Assembly (NCBI GenBank): GCA_902593675.1
Contig: CACJJI010000004.1
Span: 70,170 to 134,169 of the forward strand
DNA from: an uncultured SAR86 cluster bacterium
GTDB lineage: Bacteria; Pseudomonadota; Gammaproteobacteria; Magnimaribacterales; D2472
Direction: 5' to 3'
DNA length: 64,000 nt
Shown here: positions 32,745 through 43,363 of the stretch, in pieces
How positions within the stretch are numbered: position 1 is the stretch's first letter
Layout: each line of letters starts with the position of its first letter
The notes under the pieces: model-generated
Told to the model about the DNA's origin: nothing
Databases searched by the model: none
Seen by the model: the letters and a program-made list of their open reading frames with translations, nothing else
Translations under genes and position numbers: made by a program

Positions 32745-33790
32745 TTGAGCCAAATTCAGAGCTTGTAATTGATTATGAGCTTGTAAGAAATAATATCCAA
32801 TTAATTAAAAGCAACTTGTCTGCAAATTGCAAAACCATGGGTGTTATTAAAAGTAATGCATATGGGCATGATCTTGAGATAGCTGCTAAGGCATTAGACG
32901 ATGCAATTGATGGATATGGTGTGGTTAGAATGGAAGAGGCTCTTAAGATAAGAGAAATATCCTCAAAGCCAATCTTGGTAATGCAAGGCGTATATTCATC
33001 AGATGCATATGATGCTTTAAAACAAAATAATATATGGTCTGTCATTCATTCCCTATCTCAATTGCCACTAGCAAAGCAATACCGAGATGATTTGCAGTTT
33101 TGGATCAAAGTAAATACTGGCATGAATAGGCTGGGCATTGGACTAGATGAGCTTAATCAATTTGAATTACTTCTAAAGAATTCAAATGTTTTGATGACAC
33201 ATTTAGCTTGTGCAGATAAACCAGAAGATGAGTTAAATGATGTTCAATTTAAGAATTTTGATCATGCCTGGAATCAGATTGAAATAGAAATGCAAAGAAG
33301 CGTATTGAATTCTGCTGGAGTATTTAATTTTCCTGATAGAGCATATGATTGGGTTAGGCCAGGTATTGCTATGTATGGAGGAATTGATTTTTCTGGTTTA
33401 ATAACAGCTATGACTTTTAGAAGTCAAATTATCTCTATTCAATCGTTAGATAAAAATGAAAGAATTGGATATGGCGGAAGGGTAATGACAAACAAATCTT
33501 CTAAGATTGCTATTGTTTATTGTGGTTATGCTGATGGTTTCCCGCAAACGGCAATAGATGGAACACCTGTATTAGTAAATGGCCATCGATCTCAAATTCT
33601 TGGAAGAGTTAGCATGGATCTAATTTCAATTGATGTTACTAAAATTCCTGATTGTAAAATTGGAGACTGGTGTGAATTATGGTCTCCTGAATTATCTATC
33701 TTAGAGAATACGGAAAAGAATGGTTTGCTTTCTTATGAACTTATGACCAAAATGAATCAAAGAGTAAAACGACACTATTTAAATATATGA
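32741..33790 (+). CDS. alr: Alr, alanine racemase
   Basis: PLP enzyme supplying D-alanine for the wall. The product is 349 residues (E. coli 359). The PLP lysine is K37 in MGVIKSNAYGH. WIKVNTGMNRLG, the catalytic tyrosine region RIGYGGRV, and GRVSMDLISIDVT are family motifs. It overlaps both dnaB and the next gene by 4 bp, so the three are translationally linked. The dnaB-alr pair is conserved in gammaproteobacteria. Confidence 0.96.
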   Translation: MIEPNSELVIDYELVRNNIQLIKSNLSANCKTMGVIKSNAYGHDLEIAAKALDDAIDGYGVVRMEEALKIREISSKPILVMQGVYSSDAYDALKQNNIWSVIHSLSQLPLAKQYRDDLQFWIKVNTGMNRLGIGLDELNQFELLLKNSNVLMTHLACADKPEDELNDVQFKNFDHAWNQIEIEMQRSVLNSAGVFNFPDRAYDWVRPGIAMYGGIDFSGLITAMTFRSQIISIQSLDKNERIGYGGRVMTNKSSKIAIVYCGYADGFPQTAIDGTPVLVNGHRSQILGRVSMDLISIDVTKIPDCKIGDWCELWSPELSILENTEKNGLLSYELMTKMNQRVKRHYLNI

Positions 33791-34866
33791 AAATTGATTA
33801 TTTAAGAAACAACCCTAGAGAAATTCAATTGGAGGAAGATCTTCCTCCATACATGACTGAAGGTGTGGCTAATGACATTGCAGAAATCTTTAATACTCCT
33901 TTATCTGGAGCATATAACTGGGATTACACCGTTCAAGACAATAGGATCAAAAAACTTTACGAGCTCGGCAAGGAGCTAAATTGGAATGTTGAGGTTGATA
34001 TTGATTGGTCTAGACCATTTGAGCCAATGACTGAGCCAACTCCAATATTTTGGGATGATTATGTCCCTTATCAAAAATTTTCTGACGATAAAAAAATAGA
34101 ATTTTTAAATCATCGAATTGCTTGGAGCCAAAGTCAATTTCTTCATGGGGAGCAAGGAGCTCTTTTGGTTGCATCTCAGCTGACTTCATGCGCTCCAACT
34201 TATAATGCGAAACTATATGCTGCATCCCAGACATTTGATGAAGCTAGGCATGTAGAGGCTTTTAATAAGTATATTCAAACAAGAACAAAGCTTATGTATC
34301 CAATAGGCAATGCATTGAAATCAATTTTAGATAAAATTCTTACTGATCCAAGATGGGATCTAAAGTTCATTGGCATGCAAATTATTATCGAGGGATTGGC
34401 GCTGGCTGCATTTCAAACTTCTAGAGAGCTTACTAAGGATCCAGTCTTGAGAGATATGCTAGGTTTGATCATAAGAGATGAGGCTAGGCATGTTACCTTT
34501 GGAATAAACTATCTAGAAGAATTTGTTGAAACCTTATCAGAAGATGAAAAAGAAGAGCGTGCACAATTTGCCTATGAAGCATGTTGGTTAAGCAGAGAAA
34601 GGCTTGTTTCAATGGATGTTTTTGAACATTTTGGTTGGGATGCTGAGGAAGCTAGACAATTTCAATTAAGTTCTGATATTACTAAGCATTTTCAAAAACT
34701 GCTTTTTCAAAGAGTTATGCCAAATTTAAGAAGAATTGGTCTATTAAGAGATTCTGTAAAAGGTAAGTTTGAAGATTTGGGTATCTTAGAGTATGCCGAA
34801 GCCAAAAGTGATGCTGATATAGATTGGGCCGATTTATCAAGACCATTGTTTGAAGAATCTGCTTAA
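33787..34866 (+). CDS. Ferritin-like di-iron carboxylate protein, function unknown
   Basis: A 359-residue helical protein with the ligand set of a di-iron four-helix bundle: E122 (HGEQGA), E152 and H155 (FDEARHVEAF), E202 (IIEGLA), E232 and H235 (RDEARHVTFG). The spacing and the repeated DEARH resemble di-iron oxidases and oxygenases such as the AurF-like and R2-like groups, not iron-storage ferritins. It has no signal peptide or membrane helix and should be cytoplasmic. It is translationally coupled to alr (4-bp overlap), in the dnaB-alr operon. The substrate cannot be inferred. Confidence 0.75.
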   Translation: MKIDYLRNNPREIQLEEDLPPYMTEGVANDIAEIFNTPLSGAYNWDYTVQDNRIKKLYELGKELNWNVEVDIDWSRPFEPMTEPTPIFWDDYVPYQKFSDDKKIEFLNHRIAWSQSQFLHGEQGALLVASQLTSCAPTYNAKLYAASQTFDEARHVEAFNKYIQTRTKLMYPIGNALKSILDKILTDPRWDLKFIGMQIIIEGLALAAFQTSRELTKDPVLRDMLGLIIRDEARHVTFGINYLEEFVETLSEDEKEERAQFAYEACWLSRERLVSMDVFEHFGWDAEEARQFQLSSDITKHFQKLLFQRVMPNLRRIGLLRDSVKGKFEDLGILEYAEAKSDADIDWADLSRPLFEESA

Positions 34867-34923
34867 CTTAGTTTTTATTAGGACTAGAATCTGATATTCT
34901 GTATTCCCATCATAACTTAATAA

Positions 34924-37390
<2,467 letters not shown>

Positions 37391-37391
<1 letters not shown>

Positions 37392-38680
37392 TGTCAATCA
37401 TTAACTCTATCCAAGCAATTCAGATCATAGATTCTCGAGGAACTCCAACTGTCTCCTGTAGAGTCATTTTAGATAATGGTATTTATGCAACCTCAATGGT
37501 GCCTAGCGGAGCATCTACAGGATCTAGGGAAGCCTTAGAGCTTAGAGATGGTAATTTAGCTTTTATGGGCAAGGGCGTAAGCATAGCTGTTGCAAATATC
37601 AAAGAAGTCATTGCTCCAGCATTAATCGGTATGGATGTTACAAATCAGCAAGAAATTGATGAGAAAATGCTTGTTTTGGATGGCACATCATCCAAATCCA
37701 AGCTTGGTGCAAATGCTATTTTAGGTGTGTCTTTAGCTGTCTTGAGTGCAGGCTCAAAAGCATTGAAGCTACCCCTATATAAATATATAAATCAGGTTTT
37801 TTTTAACATAAATGGTGACAAGCCAAAGATGCAAATGCCAACCCCAATGTTAAATATTATTAACGGTGGAGAACATGCTAATAATAATATTGATATTCAG
37901 GAATTTATGATCATGCCCATTGGGGCTGATAATTTCTCTCAAGCCATGCAATGGGCAGCAGAGATATACTCTGATCTGAAGAATATTTTAAACTTAAAAG
38001 GTTTAAGCACCAGTGTTGGTGATGAGGGAGGTTTCGCTCCCAATCTAAAGTCGAATCAAGAAGCTATAGAGCTTATCATTCAAGCTATTCAAAATAATGG
38101 TCTCACCGAGGGCAAGGATATTGGAATTGCTTTGGACTGCGCTGCTTCAGAATTTTATAATGATGGTATTTACAACCTTGCAAGCGAATCGAATCAGTTA
38201 AACTCCAATGAATTCACTAATTATCTTGAAGAGCTTACCCAGAAGTATCCTATCTTTTCAATAGAAGATGGGATGGATGAGAGTGATTTTGAGGGGTGGA
38301 AAAACCTTACTAAGACCTTGGGAGATAAATGCCAACTAGTGGGAGACGATCTATTCGTAACTAATTCAATAGAACTTCAAAGAGGGATTGATGATTCTTT
38401 GGCAAATTCAATTTTGATTAAATTTAATCAAATTGGAACTATCACTGAAACCATGAAAACTATTCATCTGGGCAATATGAATGGATTTAAATCAATTATT
38501 TCTCATAGATCAGGAGAAACTGAAGATAGCACAATTGCAGATCTTTGTGTTGGTTTAGGGACTGGGCAAATTAAAACTGGTGCTCCTTGCAGATCTGACA
38601 GGGTGGCAAAATACAATAGATTGCTTTGGATTGAAGCGGAGCAATCTGATCTACCTTTTGCCAAAAATGTCATTAGTTAA
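37391..38680 (+). CDS. eno: Eno, enolase
   Basis: Converts 2-phosphoglycerate to PEP in glycolysis and gluconeogenesis; PEP also feeds MurA and KdsA encoded nearby. The product is 429 residues (E. coli 432). IIDSRGTPTVSCRV, GASTGSREALELRDG, PMLNIINGGEHANNNIDIQE, SVGDEGGFAPNL, YPIFSIEDGMDESD, LVGDDLFVTN, KFNQIGTITET and SHRSGETEDSTIADL are all present. The start touches the kdsA stop. Confidence 0.98.
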
Positions 38681-38969
38681 ACTTTTAAATTTAATTCTTC
38701 TCTTATTAATTTTTATTGCTATATATAATATTTTTTTTGGTATTGACAGCAAAAGAAACTTCTCTGCTCTGCAGCATGAAAATCAAGAACTTCTTATGCA
38801 AAATAAAATTATTGGTGAAGAGAATAATCAATTAGAGCTTGAGATCCAGAGCAAACAAAAGAATGATGCTCATGCAGAAAAATTTGCTAGAGAAGAATTA
38901 AATTTAATCTTTGAAAATGAAGACTTTCTCAGATTTAAGGAGACTAATTCTAATGAGCCTCAAGGATAA
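38667..38969 (+). CDS. ftsB: FtsB, division protein
   Basis: Bitopic coiled-coil partner of FtsL and FtsQ. I start it at the ATG at 38667 inside the last codons of eno, giving 100 residues (E. coli 103): membrane helix at about 5-25, then a heptad-rich segment (LQHENQELLMQNKIIGEENN) and the conserved AREELNLIFENEDFLRF end. The longer frame from 38580 lies inside eno and is rejected. eno-ftsB-ispD is the standard order. Confidence 0.93.
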   Translation: MSLVKLLNLILLLLIFIAIYNIFFGIDSKRNFSALQHENQELLMQNKIIGEENNQLELEIQSKQKNDAHAEKFAREELNLIFENEDFLRFKETNSNEPQG

Positions 38970-40104
38970 CATTGCAGTTATCATTCCTGCTGCAGGAAGT
39001 GGCAGTCGTTTTGGTGGCTCAACCCCTAAGCAATTTTTAAATATAGGAGATGAGACTGTCTTAGAGAGGTCTGTTAATTTATTTTTAGAAATCTCTAGCA
39101 TCAAAGAAGTAATTGTTGCTATTAACGCAGATGAAGATTTAATTAAATCACAATCTTTTTATGAGAACCCAAGAGCTAAAGTTGTTTCAGGAGGTTCTTC
39201 AAGAAGTGAATCAGTATTTAATGGCTTAGCAGCAGTTGATGAAACTGTAGAGATTGTAGCAGTTCATGATGCTGTGAGACCTTGGGTTAAAAAGAATCAT
39301 TTTGAAGATTTATTGACCCAACTCGGCAATGATGAATCTGCTCAAGGAGTGTTTCCAGTAATTCCAGTAACAGATTCGCTGCGAGTGAAAAAAGGTGATA
39401 AGACAATTCCAGTTGATAGAGAAAAATTTTTGCATGTTCAAACTCCTCAAATTTTTTACCGTCAGTCTCTTCAGATAGCACTTGATAAGCTTAAAAAAGA
39501 AAATCTCCATTTGAGTGATGAGTCTCAAGCAATGGAGCATGCAGGATTTAAAGTTTTAGCAGCGCCTGGAGAAAGATCAAATATCAAAATAACTTACTTC
39601 GAAGATTTAGCTAGCTTTAGAAAAGACCTCAGGATTGGAAGAGGCATTGACTTTCATAGATTTCAGCCAGGAGATGGCTTAACTCTGGGTAATGTCTTTA
39701 TAGACTGCAAGCTCTCCATTGTGGCGCATTCAGATGGAGATATTGTTCTGCATGCCATATCTGATGCTTTACTTGGTGCAGCGGGATTGAGAGATATTGG
39801 TTATTATTTTCCTGATACTGATGAAGAAAATAAAAATCTTAGTAGCGTAAAAATCATTGAAAAGGCATTAGGTTTATTAAAAGAGAAAGGTCTGCAGCCA
39901 AAAAATATTGATTTTGTGATTGTGTGTGAGCAACCAAGAATTGGACCTTATGCAGATCAAATAAAAAAATCTCTTGGAGAAATTTTGAGTATTGAACAAA
40001 GTTTTATTGGTGTTAAAGCTACTACTTCAGAGAAAATGGGAGTTATTGGTGATGGTAATGGCATTGCTGTATATGCAATTGCATCTTTAGAAATTTTTTC
40101 ATGA
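38953..40104 (+). CDS. ispDF: IspDF, bifunctional MEP cytidylyltransferase / MECDP synthase
   Basis: Carries out the third and fifth steps of the MEP isoprenoid pathway. From the ATG at 38953 the protein is 383 residues: IspD (about 1-225) with PAAGSGSRFGGSTPKQFL, HDAVRPWV and HVQTPQIF, and IspF (about 226-383) with RIGRGIDFHRF (metal ligands D and H), HSDGDIVLHAISDALLGA, YFPDTD and KATTSEKMG. The two are separate, adjacent genes in E. coli; here one frame covers both with almost no linker. It overlaps ftsB by 17 bp. truD, usually next, is absent. Confidence 0.96.
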   Translation: MSLKDNIAVIIPAAGSGSRFGGSTPKQFLNIGDETVLERSVNLFLEISSIKEVIVAINADEDLIKSQSFYENPRAKVVSGGSSRSESVFNGLAAVDETVEIVAVHDAVRPWVKKNHFEDLLTQLGNDESAQGVFPVIPVTDSLRVKKGDKTIPVDREKFLHVQTPQIFYRQSLQIALDKLKKENLHLSDESQAMEHAGFKVLAAPGERSNIKITYFEDLASFRKDLRIGRGIDFHRFQPGDGLTLGNVFIDCKLSIVAHSDGDIVLHAISDALLGAAGLRDIGYYFPDTDEENKNLSSVKIIEKALGLLKEKGLQPKNIDFVIVCEQPRIGPYADQIKKSLGEILSIEQSFIGVKATTSEKMGVIGDGNGIAVYAIASLEIFS

Positions 40105-40850
40105 ATATTTTGTTAACTAATGATGATGGCTATGAAGCATCTGGAATCACTGAATTATTTAACTCTTTAAGTTCTCAGCATAAAGTTTTTATAGTTGCAC
40201 CAAAAGAAAATTGTAGTGGAATGAGCGCAGCAATAAGCTTACGAAAAGAAATTGAAGTTAAAGAAATTAATCAAAACATTTTTTCAGTTTCTGGAACTCC
40301 TGCAGATTGCTCATATCTTGGATTGTTATCAGTGATTCCTGAACCAGTTGAAATGATTGTTTCGGGAATTAATTTAGGAGCAAATCTGGGAGAGGATGTT
40401 TTCTATTCTGGGACTGTTGGAGCTGCTATTGCAGGAAGAAGGCTGGATTATGTCCCTGTAGCTTTTTCTGTGGCAGCGTACAATCCAACAAATTTAAGAT
40501 TTATTTCTGAGCAATCATTGTTGATTACCAATCAGGTCTCTAAGCTTCCATCAGACCAAAATTTACTTGTGAATGTAAATTTTCCAGACTTGCCATCTTC
40601 GGAAATTAAGGGCACATGTATCACTTCACTAGGCAAAAGGGGCATCCCAGATACTCCAGATCTCATCAGGGCTAAAGATTCTTCTAAATTTTATAGTTTT
40701 GGGCCATCAGGCTCACTTTTGCCTGATCAAGCAGGAACAGATATTCAAGCAATTGAGCAAAATTATATCTCTATTTCAATTCTTGATTACAACTTAAGTG
40801 CTGATTTTGTTAATTGGGATCTTTATAGAGAGGTTTTTGATTGTGAATAG
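40101..40850 (+). CDS. surE: SurE, 5'/3'-nucleotidase
   Basis: Survival protein with nucleotidase activity. The product is 249 residues (E. coli 253). It opens with the metal site MNILLTNDDGYEASGI, then FIVAPKENCSGMSAAIS, VSGTPADCSYLG, IVSGINLGANLGEDVFYSGTVGAA, diagnostic of SurE (last motif quoted in part). It overlaps ispDF by 4 bp and pcm by 8 bp. Confidence 0.96.
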   Translation: MNILLTNDDGYEASGITELFNSLSSQHKVFIVAPKENCSGMSAAISLRKEIEVKEINQNIFSVSGTPADCSYLGLLSVIPEPVEMIVSGINLGANLGEDVFYSGTVGAAIAGRRLDYVPVAFSVAAYNPTNLRFISEQSLLITNQVSKLPSDQNLLVNVNFPDLPSSEIKGTCITSLGKRGIPDTPDLIRAKDSSKFYSFGPSGSLLPDQAGTDIQAIEQNYISISILDYNLSADFVNWDLYREVFDCE

Positions 40851-41520
40851 TTCTGGTTTTACATTCACAAGAGTTAAGGACCAAATGATTCAACAACTTC
40901 TTGATATGGGAATTAAAGACTTTCGTGTGCTCGACGCTTTAAGTCAAGTCCCAAGACATATTTTCTTGGACCAAGCTTTGTGGAGCAGAGCTTATGAAAA
41001 TAGAGCGCTAACCATTGGCTACAAGCAAACAATTTCTCAACCCTACATAGTTGCTCGAATGACAGAGCTTTTACTCTCTAATACATCAAAAAGAGGAAAA
41101 GTTCTTAATCAAGTTCTCGAAATAGGTTCAGGCTGTGGTTATCAATCTGCAGTATTGTCACACTTTGCAAAAGATGTCTTTGCGGTTGAGAGGATTAAGC
41201 CTTTGGTTGAAAAATCACGTGAAAAATTAAGTGAGCTAAAAATTAGAAACGTAATTGTTAAGCATGCAGATGGGTTTAATGGTTGGCACGAAGACTTAAA
41301 ATTTGATGGAATTATTTGTGCAGCAGCCCCAAGACAATATCCTGATGAGTTGCTTGATCTATTGGTGGTTGGAGGAAAGCTTGTTATACCTGTTGGTCTA
41401 GAAGGGCAGCAAAAACTTTATGTTATAACTAAAAAAAGTGAAACTGAAAATGAAGAAATAATCCATGAAGAGGTTGCATTTGTGCCAATGCTGCCAGGTG
41501 TTTCTAATGGAGAAATTTAA
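40843..41520 (+). CDS. pcm: Pcm, protein-L-isoaspartate O-methyltransferase
   Basis: Repairs isoaspartyl residues in aged proteins using SAM. I choose the GTG at 40843 (AGAGG ten bases upstream), giving 225 residues; an ATG at 40885 would give 211 (E. coli 208) and cannot be excluded. QTISQPYIVARMTELL, the SAM motif VLEIGSGCGYQSAVL, VFAVERIKPL and GKLVIPVG are typical. The gene belongs to the surE-pcm-nlpD block. Confidence 0.93.
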   Translation: MNSSGFTFTRVKDQMIQQLLDMGIKDFRVLDALSQVPRHIFLDQALWSRAYENRALTIGYKQTISQPYIVARMTELLLSNTSKRGKVLNQVLEIGSGCGYQSAVLSHFAKDVFAVERIKPLVEKSREKLSELKIRNVIVKHADGFNGWHEDLKFDGIICAAAPRQYPDELLDLLVVGGKLVIPVGLEGQQKLYVITKKSETENEEIIHEEVAFVPMLPGVSNGEI

Positions 41521-41522
41521 GC

Positions 41523-42245
41523 ATGAATAATCAAATAAAATATTCTTTAGCTGGATTTTGCATGGGAGTTGCAGAGTTGATTCCAGGGATTTCAGGGGCC
41601 ACTGTTGCTGTTATTTTTAAGATCTATCCAAACCTAATGATCATTTTAAGCAGGTTAAGATTTAAATATTTCACTTTCAATCTTCAATCGCTTTCAAAAA
41701 CATTTCAATTTAATGTGTCCTTACCTTTGATATTTTCTATGCTGATTGCTGTCATAGTTTGTTCTAAGGGCATTAACTACCTCTTAATTAATCATGAAGA
41801 ATTTTTTCTATCTTCTTTGGGGTTTTTAATGATTCTTTTGGCCGTTCATATTATTAATTATTTTAAAGGTGTATTTAAAGATAAGAGATTGGTGATTTTT
41901 TTATTTTTAGGAGTGCTTATTGGCTTTATTCTTCAAGAATTAAATATTAGTTCAGGTAATATTTCCATCTTTTATATATTTATGAGTGGAATATTGGCTT
42001 TTTCATTTTTTTTAATACCAGGTATTTCTGGCAGTGCTATGTTGGTTGTTTTAGGAGTTTATGGCCCAGTTATTCAGGCTGTTGCAATGCTTGATTTTGG
42101 TTTGTTGATCCCATTTGCTATGGGCTGCTTGATCTCTCTTTTGCTATTACCTAAAGCAATATTATCAATCTATTCTTCTCATGAGCATAATTTAATGCAT
42201 ATTTTTTCAGGCTTAATACTTTCCTCAGGCATATTTTTATTATGA
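41523..42245 (+). CDS. DUF368 membrane protein, PopT-type polyprenyl-phosphate transporter
   Basis: A 240-residue protein with about seven or eight membrane helices. The repeated motif ELIPGISGATVAVI near residues 18-31 and FLIPGISGSAMLVV near 161-174 is the DUF368 hallmark, an inverted-repeat transporter with two PGISG loops. DUF368 proteins (PopT) are reported to recycle undecaprenyl phosphate across the inner membrane. It sits between pcm and nlpD, where E. coli has no gene, and overlaps nlpD by 4 bp, so it is probably co-expressed with that wall gene. The family is firm; the role here is inferred. Confidence 0.85.
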   Translation: MNNQIKYSLAGFCMGVAELIPGISGATVAVIFKIYPNLMIILSRLRFKYFTFNLQSLSKTFQFNVSLPLIFSMLIAVIVCSKGINYLLINHEEFFLSSLGFLMILLAVHIINYFKGVFKDKRLVIFLFLGVLIGFILQELNISSGNISIFYIFMSGILAFSFFLIPGISGSAMLVVLGVYGPVIQAVAMLDFGLLIPFAMGCLISLLLLPKAILSIYSSHEHNLMHIFSGLILSSGIFLL

Positions 42246-42892
42246 GCTTATTTAACAAAAAAATATTAATTGTTTTAATTTTTATAGCTTCAAGCTGCTC
42301 TAGCCTAGATTCTTTCAGGCAGTCTTATAAAAATCTACTTCCTGCTTCTGATAAATCATATATTGTTCAGCCAGGTGATTCTATTTGGTCAATTGCAATA
42401 AAATATAATTTAGATTCAGGGCAGCTGATTAAAAATAATAATTTAAAAAAGCCATATATTATTTATCCTAATCAGGAGTTATTCATCTCTAAAGTACTTG
42501 GTAAAAATATGTTCCAAGAAAAATCTCAATCTATTGAATGGCATCATCCTTTGGGAGGGAAATCAAACTTAGCTATAAAAGAGGATGCTTGGCTAATTTT
42601 TAAAGAGTCTAAAGGTGCGCCCATTCACTCCATAAACCTTGGAAAGGTAGTGGTCTCCGGTCCTGATATCCCAGGCTATGGAAATTTGGTAATGATTTCT
42701 CATCCTGATGGTTACTTAAGCTTGTATGCTCATTGCGATAAAATATTTGTTAATCAAGGGGATGATGTTAAAAAGGGAGCCATGATAGCTCAGCTTGGCA
42801 ATTCAGAGGCGGCTTACCCAATGTTACGATTTCAGCTGAGAAAAAATGGACAACCTCTCAGGGCCGAAGCTTTAAATTCACTTTTTAATTAA
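42242..42892 (+). CDS. nlpD: NlpD-like lipoprotein, LytM-domain amidase activator
   Basis: NlpD activates the septal amidase AmiC. The product is 216 residues (E. coli 379). It has a lipoprotein signal ending IASSC (C19), one LysM domain (about 39-83, YIVQPGDSIWSIAIKYN) and a C-terminal LytM domain (about 95-214). The LytM site lacks the zinc ligands: the usual HLHFEVR is LRFQLRK, as expected for an activator without peptidase activity. In E. coli and Pseudomonas rpoS follows; here fdxA comes next on the other strand. Confidence 0.9.
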   Translation: MSLFNKKILIVLIFIASSCSSLDSFRQSYKNLLPASDKSYIVQPGDSIWSIAIKYNLDSGQLIKNNNLKKPYIIYPNQELFISKVLGKNMFQEKSQSIEWHHPLGGKSNLAIKEDAWLIFKESKGAPIHSINLGKVVVSGPDIPGYGNLVMISHPDGYLSLYAHCDKIFVNQGDDVKKGAMIAQLGNSEAAYPMLRFQLRKNGQPLRAEALNSLFN

Positions 42893-42903
42893 TCAAAAAT
42901 AAT

Positions 42904-43227
42904 TTACCGTTCAAGAAGATGTTTCTTTTCTTTAATTTCTGAAAATTCCTTGGCTTCGGGCAACTCATCTTTTTCTTCTGTTATATTTGGCCAAATTTCA
43001 CTTAATTCAGCATTAATTTCAATAAATTCAATCTGATCAGAGGGAAGTTCATCTTCAGAGAAAATGGCATCTACCGGGCATTCAGGTTCACACAATGCGC
43101 AATCAATACATTCTTCTGGATGGATAACTAGAAAGTTTGGACCTTCGTAAAAACAATCAACTGGACATACCTCAACACAATCTGTGTGCTTACACTTTAT
43201 GCATGATTCTGTAACTATGAATGCCAT
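42904..43227 (-). CDS. fdxA: FdxA, 7Fe-8S ferredoxin
   Basis: A 107-residue electron carrier with [3Fe-4S] and [4Fe-4S] clusters. [25 protein letters not shown] is the first cluster region (residues 2-26, given in part: [18 protein letters not shown]) and [17 protein letters not shown] the second. The C-terminal tail with [14 protein letters not shown] is typical of the FdxA type found beside rpoS and mutS in Pseudomonas. It faces nlpD with 11 bp between stops; the divergent neighbour is recA. Confidence 0.95.
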   Translation of the reverse strand: MAFIVTESCIKCKHTDCVEVCPVDCFYEGPNFLVIHPEECIDCALCEPECPVDAIFSEDELPSDQIEFIEINAELSEIWPNITEEKDELPEAKEFSEIKEKKHLLER

Positions 43228-43303
43228 TGTTTGTGGTGAAAAGTTAGATTAAAAAAGATTTTAACAATGAGTAATGAACAAGTCAGCATGAATTTGATAA
43301 TAT

Positions 43304-43332
43304 TTGATTTACTTTTACCAAATTTGTAATAT
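43304..43332 (+). promoter_or_regulatory. Sigma-70 promoter of recA
   Basis: TTGATT at 43304-43309 and TAATAT at 43327-43332 with exactly 17 bases between. The last base of the -10 is the first base of the SOS box, so LexA binding would cover the transcription start. AAAGGAG at 43351-43357 serves as ribosome site. Confidence 0.75.
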
Positions 43333-43351
43333 ACTGTACAAATATACAGTA
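43332..43351 (+). promoter_or_regulatory. LexA-binding SOS box
   Basis: TACTGTACAAATATACAGTA is a perfect CTGT-N8-ACAG palindrome with the flanking TA on both sides, matching the E. coli/gammaproteobacterial SOS consensus. It lies between the recA -10 and the ribosome site. A LexA gene of the gammaproteobacterial type is therefore expected elsewhere in the genome. Confidence 0.93.
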
Positions 43352-43363
43352 AAGGAGTTCATT

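Noticed and set aside
39287..39540. Two overlapping minus-strand frames within ispDF
   Set aside because: Fully inside a strongly conserved IspD region; no ribosome site and composition typical of antisense shadows.
43304..43363. Extended RecA start from TTG at 43304
   Set aside because: The extra 20 codons read through the -35, -10, SOS box and ribosome site; RecA proteins start near the ATG at 43364.
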